A stretch of DNA of 13,576 nucleotides from an uncultured Prevotellaceae bacterium (GCA_945827465.1 CALZOH010000070.1:1-13576); one strand, 5' to 3'; positions 1-7,293 are shown, counted from the first letter of the stretch. The notes: generated by a model from the letters alone, not told the origin. Made by a program: numbers and translations.

Positions 1-299
1 CCCTTTTGTACACGTGCAAAAACCCTTGAACTAACTTCAATACCCTTTTGTACACGTGCAAAAACCCCATGAACTAACTTCAAGCCCTTTTTGCACACGT
101 GCAAAACCGCCATGCAAACGTTCAAAGCCCTTTTGTTCACGACGCAAAACCGCCATGCAAACGTTCAAAGGCCTTTTGTACATGACGCAAAACCTCCATG
201 CAAACGTTCAAAGGCCTTTTGTACATGATGCAAATCGCCTTGATATAACTTCAGAACTCAATTGCACACAACGCAAAAACGCTATGCCAACGTTCAATG
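1..299. repeat. Tandem array of about seven 42-43 bp units
   Basis: Units begin at 1, 43, 85, 128, 171, 214 and 257. The first two are 42 bp and the rest 43 bp. A typical unit starts with CCCTTTTGTACACGTGCAAA and ends with CATGCAAACGTTCAAAG or GAACTAACTTCAA. The units abut without unique spacers, so this is not CRISPR. The first half of each unit is an inverted repeat: unit 3 has TTTTGCA-CACG-TGCAAAA, and units 1 and 2 keep the stem through a G-U pair. Units 6 and 7, nearest the gene, are the most diverged. The array is open at the left edge, so its full length is unknown. A period of 43 is not a multiple of 3 and no reading frame is maintained between units, so the array is read as non-coding. 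Its function is unknown. Confidence 0.93.
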
Positions 300-324
300 C
301 CTGATTCATGTCATAAAGACAAGA

Positions 325-350
325 AAGGCACCATACATTATTATTGCCTT
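325..350 (-). terminator. Possible terminator of the phosphodiesterase gene
   Basis: AAGGCA (325-330) and TGCCTT (345-350) form a perfect 6 bp inverted repeat with a 14-base loop, 12 bases beyond the stop codon of the minus-strand gene. Read on the minus strand, the stem is followed by a T-rich stretch (TTCTTGTCTTTATG), not a clean T run. The loop is long and the stem short, so this is a weak call. The neighbouring repeat array also holds hairpins that could end transcription. Confidence 0.35.
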
Positions 351-361
351 GAAATACTCTA

Positions 362-1282
362 TTATTTAAAAATTTCCTTCATCGGAACTCCACGCCAACA
401 GGTAGGACGTTTCAAACCGAACATTTCTGCAATGGTGGCAGCCGTGTCAAACTGCATCATACCCTCTTTCATACGATATCCCTTACGAATATTCTTTCCA
501 TAAACTACAAAAGGTGTTTCGAGTTCTTCGAGCGTAATACCGCCATGTCCCGTACCAATGCCTCCGTGATCACTGGTAACAATAAAGATACAATCCTCAT
601 AAATGCCGGAATCCTTAGTAGCCTGAACAATGTCGCCAATTACTTTGTCAATACGGGAAAGCATTGAATAATACTCATTGGAATACCATCCCTTACCATG
701 TCCTGCAGCATCAAGTCCACCAACATAAATAGTCATAAAAGCAGGTTTGGCTTGTTTAAGGTATTCTATACCGGGACGAGCAGCCACTTCGGGCTCATCT
801 TGCTCGCCGCGTTCATACTTCACAAAATTGATAGCAGCTGTATCGGTTACAAATCCTATACCATCCCAATCGAAAGTAAGCCCGGTAACCGCTTTAGGAC
901 ACTGTTCGCGAATCACAGAATATATTGTAGGGAAAATACCACGACTATTGGTACCAAAAGACGGGATCTCGGGAGTTTTAGAGTTCCACTTTGTATAACC
1001 CGTCATTTCCGTACACCCTCCCATAAACAAAGAAGCCCAATTAATAGCAGATGCAGAAGGCAGCACAGCACGCTTTGAAAATGTAGAGCTACCATTCTCA
1101 ATCATCCAACGAATGTTGGGCACGTCAGGAGCCTTATCAAAATCATGCGAGGCCCATCCGTCAATGCCTATCATTACTACATGTTTGGCTTTCCAACCTT
1201 TACCCATCGTCGACATCGGGATAAACATCATTAACACCCATATCAACCAATTCGATGCACTTTGTTGTTTCATCATTTTCAT
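362..1282 (-). CDS. Secreted phosphodiesterase/phosphatase, alkaline phosphatase superfamily
   Basis: The 306-residue protein belongs to the type I phosphodiesterase / nucleotide pyrophosphatase branch of the alkaline phosphatase superfamily, two-zinc enzymes that hydrolyse phosphate mono- or diesters. The full set of active-site residues can be aligned by eye: D41 (VVMIGIDGW), the likely nucleophile S78 with N81 (PSASAINW), D191 and H195 (GGLDAAGHG), and D238, H239 and H246 (TSDHGGIGTGHGG). Residues 1-27 look like a signal peptide, with a hydrophobic stretch from W12 to M23, so the protein probably acts in the periplasm or outside. The substrate cannot be told from sequence. The gene stands alone on its strand and is divergent from the PASTA-ddl run. 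ATG at 1282 is preceded by AT-rich sequence; ATG codons at 1276 and 1273 are also possible starts. Confidence 0.88.
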   Translation of the reverse strand: MKMMKQQSASNWLIWVLMMFIPMSTMGKGWKAKHVVMIGIDGWASHDFDKAPDVPNIRWMIENGSSTFSKRAVLPSASAINWASLFMGGCTEMTGYTKWNSKTPEIPSFGTNSRGIFPTIYSVIREQCPKAVTGLTFDWDGIGFVTDTAAINFVKYERGEQDEPEVAARPGIEYLKQAKPAFMTIYVGGLDAAGHGKGWYSNEYYSMLSRIDKVIGDIVQATKDSGIYEDCIFIVTSDHGGIGTGHGGITLEELETPFVVYGKNIRKGYRMKEGMMQFDTAATIAEMFGLKRPTCWRGVPMKEIFK

Positions 1283-1350
1283 TCTTTTTAAGTTACAAAC
1301 ACTTTACGATACTTAACATCAAACCAACTATTACAAATTGGTTTTCAACG

Positions 1351-1382
1351 CAAAAATAAACATTTCCATTTGAACAGCCAAC
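1351..1382 (-). promoter_or_regulatory. Bacteroidetes-type promoter for the phosphodiesterase gene
   Basis: On the minus strand TATTTTTG (1358-1351) fits the Bacteroidetes -7 box TAnnTTTG. GTTG (1382-1379) lies 20 bases upstream and matches three of four bases of the -33 box TTTG. Transcription would start near 1345, giving a leader of about 60 bases before the ATG at 1282. The -33 match is imperfect and the region is AT-rich, so this is moderate evidence. Confidence 0.5.
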
Positions 1383-1453
1383 TTTTCATCAACAAACATT
1401 TGCCGTGTAAAAATATTTATTTTATGTAAAAGAACAAACAGAAGTAACATCTT

Positions 1454-1471
1454 GGTCAAAGAAACATGACC
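1454..1471. promoter_or_regulatory. Operator-like inverted repeat upstream of the PASTA-ddl promoter
   Basis: GGTCA (1454-1458) and TGACC (1467-1471) are perfect inverted half-sites separated by 8 bases. They end 6 bases before the -33 box of the plus-strand promoter. The position suits binding of a dimeric regulator, but a 5 bp half-site can arise by chance and no regulator gene lies in the window. Confidence 0.25.
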
Positions 1472-1477
1472 CTTTCA

Positions 1478-1509
1478 TTTGGTTTTAAAGGCAAATCACA
1501 CTAACTTTG
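1478..1509 (+). promoter_or_regulatory. Bacteroidetes promoter of the PASTA-rluD-ddl unit
   Basis: TTTG (1478-1481), a 20-base spacer and TAACTTTG (1502-1509) match the Bacteroidetes housekeeping consensus (TTTG, 19-21 bases, TAnnTTTG) exactly. Transcription should start near 1515, about 20 bases before the ATG at 1536. This also shows that the TTG at 1479, which lies inside the -33 box, cannot be the start codon of the next gene. Confidence 0.85.
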
Positions 1510-1535
1510 CATTCGTTATAGACGGTCCGCAAAGC

Positions 1536-2219
1536 ATGGAAGCGAATAAGCAAGAACCAAGTAAGAAGATTACCCCTAAGAAAGCAATGACTGCTAAGAA
1601 AAAGAAGGGATACTTATTAATTAATTTGGCAGCAATGCTGATTTTTGTTGCCATCCTCATCGGTCTTACTTTTTACGGTATGAATACTTATACCCGTCAC
1701 GGAGAAGAAGTAACGGTCCCCAACTTAAAAGGTCTCACGGGACCAGTTGCCATCCAAAAACTAACCGAGGCTGGGCTTCTTGCCAAGATTGAAGATTCCG
1801 TTTATGTCAAATCCCTTCCACCCAATGTTGTTTATGAGCAATCCACTCAAGCCGGCGAACGGGTAAAGGCTAATCGCATCATTTATTTAACCCTTAATTC
1901 AGGGAATGCTCCCCAATTGATTTTACCGGATATTGCTGATAATAGTTCTCTGCGCGAAGCCACAGCCAAACTAACGGCTTCAGGATTTAAATTGGCGCCC
2001 GTTGAATATATCGAAGGTGAAAAAGATTGGGTCTATGAAGTTAAATGCAACGGACGCACTCTCAGCGCCGGAAGTTGTGTTGATGTCAACGACGAACTCG
2101 TACTCATTGTAGGTGACGGTTCTTATTACGGCGATGGCATGGAAGATGTTGATGGAGAGAATTTAGAGGCTGAATCTTATGAAGATTTTACGGAAGATTC
2201 ATTAGAGCCTGATTTATAA
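1536..2219 (+). CDS. Single-pass membrane protein with two PASTA domains
   Basis: The protein has 227 residues. A lysine-rich cytoplasmic segment (1-24) precedes one membrane helix (about 26-48), followed by two PASTA-like repeats (about 58-126 and 129-195) and a strongly acidic tail (196-227, ending EPDL). PASTA domains are best known from the outer part of Ser/Thr kinases (PknB type) and class B penicillin-binding proteins, where they bind peptidoglycan or muropeptides. Neither a kinase nor a transpeptidase domain is present here. The PASTA parts should face the periplasm. It is first in a run with rluD and ddl, which supports an envelope role, but the function is inferred. The open frame extends back to a TTG at 1479, but that lies in the promoter, and the 19 extra residues would not be transcribed from it; ATG 1536 is chosen. 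Confidence 0.87.
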   Translation: MEANKQEPSKKITPKKAMTAKKKKGYLLINLAAMLIFVAILIGLTFYGMNTYTRHGEEVTVPNLKGLTGPVAIQKLTEAGLLAKIEDSVYVKSLPPNVVYEQSTQAGERVKANRIIYLTLNSGNAPQLILPDIADNSSLREATAKLTASGFKLAPVEYIEGEKDWVYEVKCNGRTLSAGSCVDVNDELVLIVGDGSYYGDGMEDVDGENLEAESYEDFTEDSLEPDL

Positions 2220-2253
2220 TACTCCTCCCTTAAAATATTATAGAACACCAAAC

Positions 2254-3336
2254 ATGGATGATCTCAGTCTGAATGCAAAATACATAGAAGAAGCCCTTCC
2301 TCAAAATGATAATGAATTAGAAGATGAGGACCAGGGTGACGGTCTGTATGAACATTTTCGCGTGACGGCCGACAAGGGACAGCAATTATTGCGTATTGAT
2401 AAATTCTTGATGGACCACTTACGTGACACGTCACGAAACCGCATACAAAAGGCTGCTTCGGCAGGATTTATCCGTGTCAATGACAAACCGGTTAAAAGCA
2501 ATTATCGGGTAAAACCTTTCGACGTCGTAACATTGGTGCTCGACCGACCACGCTACGAAACAACGATAGAGCCGGAAGACATTCCATTAGATGTTGTCTA
2601 TGAAGACGCCTCCCTATTGGTGGTTAACAAGCCTGCCGGACTCGTTGTTCATCCGGGATGTGGCAACTATACGGGAACTTTGGTAAATGCTTTGGCATGG
2701 TATCTGAAAGAAGATCCCGATTTTGATGTCAACGATCCAAGTGTAGGATTAGTTCATCGAATAGACAAAAACACCTCCGGACTTTTGGTAATTGCCAAAA
2801 CGCCCAATGCCAAGACCAAATTGGGTCTCCAATTCTTCAATAAAACTACCAGCCGACGATACAATGCTCTTGTTTGGGGAGATTTCGACTCCAACGAAGG
2901 GCGCATTGAAGGCAACATAGGGCGCGACCCTAAAGACCGGTTGCGCATGGCCGTCTTCGAACCAGGCTCAGACATAGGCAAACATGCCGTCACTCATTAT
3001 AAAGTTTTGCGACGCTATGGTTACACCACCCTGGTAGAATGTATTTTAGAGACAGGACGCACTCATCAGATACGCGCTCACATGAAACATATCGGTCACC
3101 CTCTTTTCAATGATGCCCGATACGGAGGAGAACAAATTTTACGAGGTACTACAGAAAGTTCTTACCGACAATTTATCAATCATTGTTTTGAACTCTGCCC
3201 CCGACAAGCCCTTCATGCCAAGACATTGGGATTTACACATCCTGAAAGCGGCCAACAAATGGATTTTACATCACCTTGGCCCACCGATATGCAGGCATTG
3301 ATTGACGCTTGGGAACAGAAAACATTACAAAATTAA
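2254..3336 (+). CDS. rluD: RluA-family 23S rRNA pseudouridine synthase, RluD type
   Basis: The 360-residue enzyme converts uridine to pseudouridine in RNA. An S4 RNA-binding domain lies at about 43-95 (RIDKFLMDHL onward), followed by the catalytic domain. The family signature is GLVHRIDKNTSG, in which D171 is the expected catalytic aspartate (HRID instead of the more usual HRLD). Later conserved blocks include LETGRTHQIRAHM and HPLFNDARYGG. RluD in Escherichia coli modifies positions 1911, 1915 and 1917 of 23S rRNA; that this copy has the same sites is inferred from the S4 domain and length, and another RluA-family role is possible. The first 40 residues are acidic and extend beyond the usual start. 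It lies 34 bases after the PASTA gene and 48 before ddl, in the same direction. Confidence 0.9.
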   Translation: MDDLSLNAKYIEEALPQNDNELEDEDQGDGLYEHFRVTADKGQQLLRIDKFLMDHLRDTSRNRIQKAASAGFIRVNDKPVKSNYRVKPFDVVTLVLDRPRYETTIEPEDIPLDVVYEDASLLVVNKPAGLVVHPGCGNYTGTLVNALAWYLKEDPDFDVNDPSVGLVHRIDKNTSGLLVIAKTPNAKTKLGLQFFNKTTSRRYNALVWGDFDSNEGRIEGNIGRDPKDRLRMAVFEPGSDIGKHAVTHYKVLRRYGYTTLVECILETGRTHQIRAHMKHIGHPLFNDARYGGEQILRGTTESSYRQFINHCFELCPRQALHAKTLGFTHPESGQQMDFTSPWPTDMQALIDAWEQKTLQN

Positions 3337-3384
3337 AAATCATCAAAACGGCATTCTGCCCCAAAAGAAAGGAAAAGAAAAAAG

Positions 3385-4374
3385 ATGAAACGAATTATTG
3401 CCATTGTTGCAGGAGGTGACTCCTCAGAGCACGATGTTTCCTTACGTAGCGCACAAGGTATCTATTCTTTTATGAACAAAGACCTTTACGACTGCTACAT
3501 CATCACCATACAAGGTACCGAATGGACCGCACAATGGGGAGAATCACAATTTTCCACCATTGATAAAAATGATTTCTCTTTTGAAACCGACCACGGACGC
3601 ATCCGCCCTGACTTTGCTTATATTACCATCCACGGCACTCCGGGCGAGAATGGTATCCTTCAAGGATATTTTGACCTGATTCACCTCCCTTACTCCACAT
3701 GCAACGTACTGGTTGAAGCTCTTACCTTCAACAAATTCAGTCTGAACCAATATCTCAAAACGTGGGGCATAAGGGTAGCCGAAAGTTTACTCATACGCCG
3801 AGGACAAGAAGACAGTCTCAACGTTACTGACATCGTAGAAAAGATTGGATTGCCTTGCTTTGTCAAGCCCAATGCCGATGGCAGTAGCTTTGGCGTCACC
3901 AAAGTAAAAACTGCAGAAGAATTAAAACCTGCCATCCAAAAAGCAATGGACGAAGGTAGCGAAGTAATGATTGAAAGCTATCTCGAAGGCACGGAAATCA
4001 CCTGCGGCTGCTACAAGACAAAGAAAGTGCAACGTGTTTTCCCTGTTACTGAAGTGGTCAGCCATAAAGAATTCTTCGATTACGATGCAAAATACAATGG
4101 CGCCGTAGAAGAAATCACACCGGCCCGTATATCTGACGAAACTACCCAACGAGTACAACAGCTTACATCGGCCATTTACGACATCTTGGGATGTGAAGGA
4201 ATCATTCGCATTGACTACATCCTGACAGGTGAAAACGGCAAGGAGAAAATCAATCTTCTTGAAATCAACACCACTCCGGGAATGACTGCCACCAGTTTTA
4301 TTCCCCAACAAGTTAAAGCTGCCGGTCTGGAAATGGCCGAAGTTCTTTCAGACATTATCGAAAATAAATTTTAA
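3385..4374 (+). CDS. ddl: D-alanine--D-alanine ligase
   Basis: This cytoplasmic ATP-grasp enzyme joins two D-alanines for the peptidoglycan stem peptide. The 329 residues are of normal length. Visible blocks are the N-terminal GGDSSEHDVS, HGTPGENGILQGY, the ATP-grasp lysine segment LPCFVKPNADGSSFGV, the omega-loop FFDYDAKYNGAVEE and the metal/substrate-binding LLEINTTPGMT near the end. K236-Y237 in DAKY match the Lys-Tyr pair that in E. coli DdlB (K215, Y216) marks D-Ala over D-lactate specificity, so a vancomycin-resistance D-Ala-D-Lac ligase is unlikely. It sits between rluD and the acyltransferase (gaps of 48 and 14 bases), away from any mur genes in view. The 48-base leader is purine-rich just before the ATG (AAAGGAAAAGAAAAAAG), without a well-placed Shine-Dalgarno site. 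Confidence 0.95.
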   Translation: MKRIIAIVAGGDSSEHDVSLRSAQGIYSFMNKDLYDCYIITIQGTEWTAQWGESQFSTIDKNDFSFETDHGRIRPDFAYITIHGTPGENGILQGYFDLIHLPYSTCNVLVEALTFNKFSLNQYLKTWGIRVAESLLIRRGQEDSLNVTDIVEKIGLPCFVKPNADGSSFGVTKVKTAEELKPAIQKAMDEGSEVMIESYLEGTEITCGCYKTKKVQRVFPVTEVVSHKEFFDYDAKYNGAVEEITPARISDETTQRVQQLTSAIYDILGCEGIIRIDYILTGENGKEKINLLEINTTPGMTATSFIPQQVKAAGLEMAEVLSDIIENKF

Positions 4375-4388
4375 ATCACATCCAGAAT

Positions 4389-5555
4389 ATGATTATCCCA
4401 TCAGAATATGACGACATCCGTCCGTTTACTCCGGAAGAACTTCCGGGAGTGTTTGACGAATTATCGGCCGACCCGGAATTCCGAGCCGTAATCAACAAAG
4501 TATATCCGGGTGTGCCTTTTGAAGCCATTATGCAGAAAGCCCGAAGCTGCAAAACTTTGCTCGACTTCCAAAAAGCTTTCTCTTATGGATTCATGAAACA
4601 AATGATAGATGAACATACCGACGGAACCGACATTGACTTCAACGGTCTTGACAAAAATGGCAACTACACCTTTATGTCTAATCACCGCGACATCGTGCTC
4701 GACTCCGGTTTCTTGAGCAAACTGCTAATCGATAACGGTTTTTCAACCACTGTTGAGATTGCCATTGGCAACAACCTCTTTGTATCGCCTTGGATCAAGC
4801 ACTTGGTTCGTCTCAACAAATCCTTTGTAGTGAAACGCGACCTTCACGGACGCGCCAAACTCTTGGCCAGTCAGCAACTCAGTGGATACATGCACTTCAC
4901 CATCAAGGAAAAGAAAGAAAACATCTGGATTGCACAACGACAGGGACGTTCAAAAGACTCCAACGACTTGACACAAGATTCGCTCCTCAAAATGTTCAGA
5001 CTGGGAGGAACAGGCACCATCATTGAACGCCTGCAACAGTTGCACATCGTTCCAACCAGCATTTCGTATGAATACGATCCTTGCGATTACCTCAAGGCTA
5101 AAGAATTCCAACTCAAGCGCGACTACCCCGACTATAAGAAGACCATGGCCGATGACTTAGAAAGCATGCAAACCGGCATCTTGGGCTACAAAGGTCGTGT
5201 ACATTACCAATTGGCAGCCTGCATGGACGAATGGCTCGGCACACTTGACGACAAACAACATAAGACAGAGCTCTACCCCATTATTTCCTCTCATATCGAC
5301 AGAGAAATTCACTGCAACTATCGTCTGTACGCCAACAATTATATTGCCTACGACAAGCTCAACAAATGTTCCCGATTTGCTAACCTCTATTCAAAGGAAG
5401 AAGAAGAGCGCTTCGAGCATTATCTCAAGCAGCAGATCAGCAAAATCAAGTTGCCCAATCCCGACCTCGACTACTTGGAGTACTGCATCCTCACGATGTA
5501 CACCAACCCGCTTGTCAACTATCTGAAAGCGGCTGAATCCATAGAAAAGGCATGA
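4389..5555 (+). CDS. 1-acyl-glycerol-3-phosphate-type acyltransferase, Bacteroidetes form
   Basis: The 388-residue protein resembles the glycerolipid acyltransferase family (PlsC/PlsB) that loads acyl chains onto glycerol phosphates at the inner membrane. The catalytic block is NHRDIVLDS (N98-S106). Block III appears as WIAQRQGRSKD (W180-D190), in place of the usual FPEGTRS, and IVPTSISYEYDP resembles block IV. The active-site spacing is H99-X5-D105, not the classical H-X4-D. About 80 residues precede the catalytic block and a long region with no recognised domain follows it. There is no clear membrane helix. The gene starts 14 bases after ddl and its TGA overlaps the ATG of the next gene (ATGA), so translation is probably coupled. 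The acyl substrate is not shown; another lipid or an amino-acylated lipid is possible. Confidence 0.75.
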   Translation: MIIPSEYDDIRPFTPEELPGVFDELSADPEFRAVINKVYPGVPFEAIMQKARSCKTLLDFQKAFSYGFMKQMIDEHTDGTDIDFNGLDKNGNYTFMSNHRDIVLDSGFLSKLLIDNGFSTTVEIAIGNNLFVSPWIKHLVRLNKSFVVKRDLHGRAKLLASQQLSGYMHFTIKEKKENIWIAQRQGRSKDSNDLTQDSLLKMFRLGGTGTIIERLQQLHIVPTSISYEYDPCDYLKAKEFQLKRDYPDYKKTMADDLESMQTGILGYKGRVHYQLAACMDEWLGTLDDKQHKTELYPIISSHIDREIHCNYRLYANNYIAYDKLNKCSRFANLYSKEEEERFEHYLKQQISKIKLPNPDLDYLEYCILTMYTNPLVNYLKAAESIEKA

Positions 5556-6184
5556 GAATATTCTCCGTCATTCTGCTGACTTGTTGTCTGAGCCTGTTTA
5601 TTTCGTGCAATAATGATGACGACGACAGCACGCCCAGTTTCATGATGGAATATGCTGACCTTCTCAGCAATGAATCGGGCGTATTAACCACTGCCATTAC
5701 TGACGGAGGTGAGATGCTGAACATCCTGAATCCTCAATCAGGACTAAAAGCAGACAGCACTTACCGTTACATCATTATCTATCTTCGGGAACAAAACGGT
5801 ATCCGCATCTCCAGTTACGGACACGTCATCAGCGATTCTCCCCGAACGCTCAACAAACCCGTCAAAACAGATTCGGTAACCATGCAGAGTATCTGGAGAG
5901 CCCGTCATTATATCAACCTGACGCTGAAAATCATGAGAAAAGACAAAGGCCATGCTTTTGCCTTCCTCTATCAGGGTATCACAACAGCTGCCGACGGACA
6001 CAAAACGCTAAACATCCTTCTCTATCACGACTCGAAGGATGATCTACCGGCGTTCAGCAACACCGGCTATTTCTCTTGCTCATTGGCCAACTTCACCGAT
6101 AGTTTGGTAACCGGGCGCGACTCTGTAAAATTCATCATCAACGAATACAAGAAAGGACCCACCCACTATTACTTACCCTTCTAA
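5552..6184 (+). CDS. NigD-like surface lipoprotein
   Basis: The 210-residue protein starts with a lipoprotein signal: a hydrophobic stretch ends in LFIS before C19, the expected lipidated cysteine. The next residues, NNDDDDS, are acidic, which resembles the export signal that sends Bacteroidetes lipoproteins to the cell surface. The rest (for example YRYIIIYLREQNGIRISSYG) has the beta-rich look of NigD-like proteins, a Bacteroidetes family named from a bacteriocin-associated operon and with no known biochemical activity. The family call is by general resemblance and not by a sharp motif. It overlaps the acyltransferase by 4 bases and is followed after 41 bases by a porin gene, so all three are probably made together at the envelope. 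Confidence 0.65.
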   Translation: MRIFSVILLTCCLSLFISCNNDDDDSTPSFMMEYADLLSNESGVLTTAITDGGEMLNILNPQSGLKADSTYRYIIIYLREQNGIRISSYGHVISDSPRTLNKPVKTDSVTMQSIWRARHYINLTLKIMRKDKGHAFAFLYQGITTAADGHKTLNILLYHDSKDDLPAFSNTGYFSCSLANFTDSLVTGRDSVKFIINEYKKGPTHYYLPF

Positions 6185-6225
6185 AACATTTTTGCATTAA
6201 ACAGCTTATCAAGATTTTACTCCTC

Positions 6226-7293
6226 ATGAAAAGACTTCTACGTATCAGCACACTACTCCTGATATTCTTTTTTAATTATCCCAATCCATCATCTGCTCAA
6301 ACGTTCACAGGAACACCTGCCAAAGAATGGATCAACACCATCGTCGAACGTTTCCAATTGAGCGGATATGCCCAAGGAGGATACGAATATTATGACCAGT
6401 CAACTACAGAAGACCAATTCAAGATTTCCCGCATCATCTTTATGGCCAATGCCAAAGTAAGCGACCATATCAACGCCTTCATGATGTATGATTTCAAGAG
6501 TTCTTCGCTGCACGAACTTTGGTTTAACTACCAATTCTGCAAGGCTCTTTCGGTCAAAGTGGGACAATTCAAGACTCCATTCAGCATTGAGAATCCACTT
6601 TCACCCACCGTGCTGGAACTTATCTACCCCGGCTCATTGGTTACAGGTTATATGATTGGTGGCTCCAGCGACTTAATGATGAAAGGTGGAAGCGGACGCG
6701 ACATCGGACTAAACATCAACGGAGAACTTCTGAAGGGATGGGTCACTTATGACTTGGCCCTTATGAATGGTGCCGGCAGAAATCAGAACGACAACAACGC
6801 TCAGAAAGATTTTGTGGGCCGTGTCGGTTTTCATCCTACCAAATGGCTGACGTTAAGCGGTTCCATTCTGAAAGGAACCGGCAACATCGCCGTCTATCAA
6901 AACCAAACTGGCGAAACGGTGAGCGATTTGGCTCCGATTGGAGGGCTGAAGCACAACGGCAACTATCGCCGCGACCGCTATGCTGCCGGTCTTGAAATGA
7001 AAACAACTCCTTTCAACCTCCGCAGCGAATACATGGCCGGAAAAGACGGTTCCGAAAAAAGCAAAGGCTTTTATGCCACCGGTTCGGTCAACAACATTGG
7101 CATCAAACACCTCGACCTGGTTGCGTCATATGACTATTTGGATATCTGGTCAGGCAAAACCAACCGCTACAGCGCCGGACTGCAATACTGGTTCTACCCA
7201 CGATGCAGATTGCAAGTGGGCTACGGATACAACCAAACCGACGGCAAGAAAAACGAGAACTGTATTTTGACACAGATTCAAGTAAGGTTTTAA
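6226..7293 (+). CDS. Outer-membrane porin, OprO/OprP (phosphate-selective) family
   Basis: The 355-residue protein has a cleavable signal peptide (likely cut after SSA24). The mature part has alternating amphipathic strands typical of a beta barrel and ends in QIQVRF; a terminal phenylalanine is the usual recognition signal for the BAM assembly machinery. Early segments FQLSGYAQGGYEYYDQ and VKVGQFKTPFSIENPLSPT match the pattern of the OprO/OprP porin family: the first strand, then the GQFKTPFS segment that is a good marker of this group. In Pseudomonas these porins pass phosphate or polyphosphate; most Bacteroidetes members have no tested substrate, so specificity is unknown. A phosphatase gene lies in the same window but is divergent and 5 kb away, so a phosphate link is only a guess. 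Confidence 0.82.
   Translation: MKRLLRISTLLLIFFFNYPNPSSAQTFTGTPAKEWINTIVERFQLSGYAQGGYEYYDQSTTEDQFKISRIIFMANAKVSDHINAFMMYDFKSSSLHELWFNYQFCKALSVKVGQFKTPFSIENPLSPTVLELIYPGSLVTGYMIGGSSDLMMKGGSGRDIGLNINGELLKGWVTYDLALMNGAGRNQNDNNAQKDFVGRVGFHPTKWLTLSGSILKGTGNIAVYQNQTGETVSDLAPIGGLKHNGNYRRDRYAAGLEMKTTPFNLRSEYMAGKDGSEKSKGFYATGSVNNIGIKHLDLVASYDYLDIWSGKTNRYSAGLQYWFYPRCRLQVGYGYNQTDGKKNENCILTQIQVRF

Noticed and set aside
1..299. CRISPR array
   Set aside because: Units are contiguous, 42-43 bp, with no unique spacers and gradual divergence along the whole unit.
56..304. 82-residue open frame across the repeat array
   Set aside because: The 43 bp period shifts frame at each unit and the frame is open by chance. 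No domain or start signal supports it.
3385..4374. Vancomycin-resistance type D-Ala-D-Lac ligase
   Set aside because: The Lys-Tyr pair (K236-Y237) of D-Ala-specific ligases is intact and no vanH or vanX neighbours are present.
6191..6225. Promoter in front of the porin gene
   Set aside because: A TTTG at 6191 has no TAnnTTTG at the right distance (AAGATTTT is all there is). The porin is more simply read from the upstream unit.
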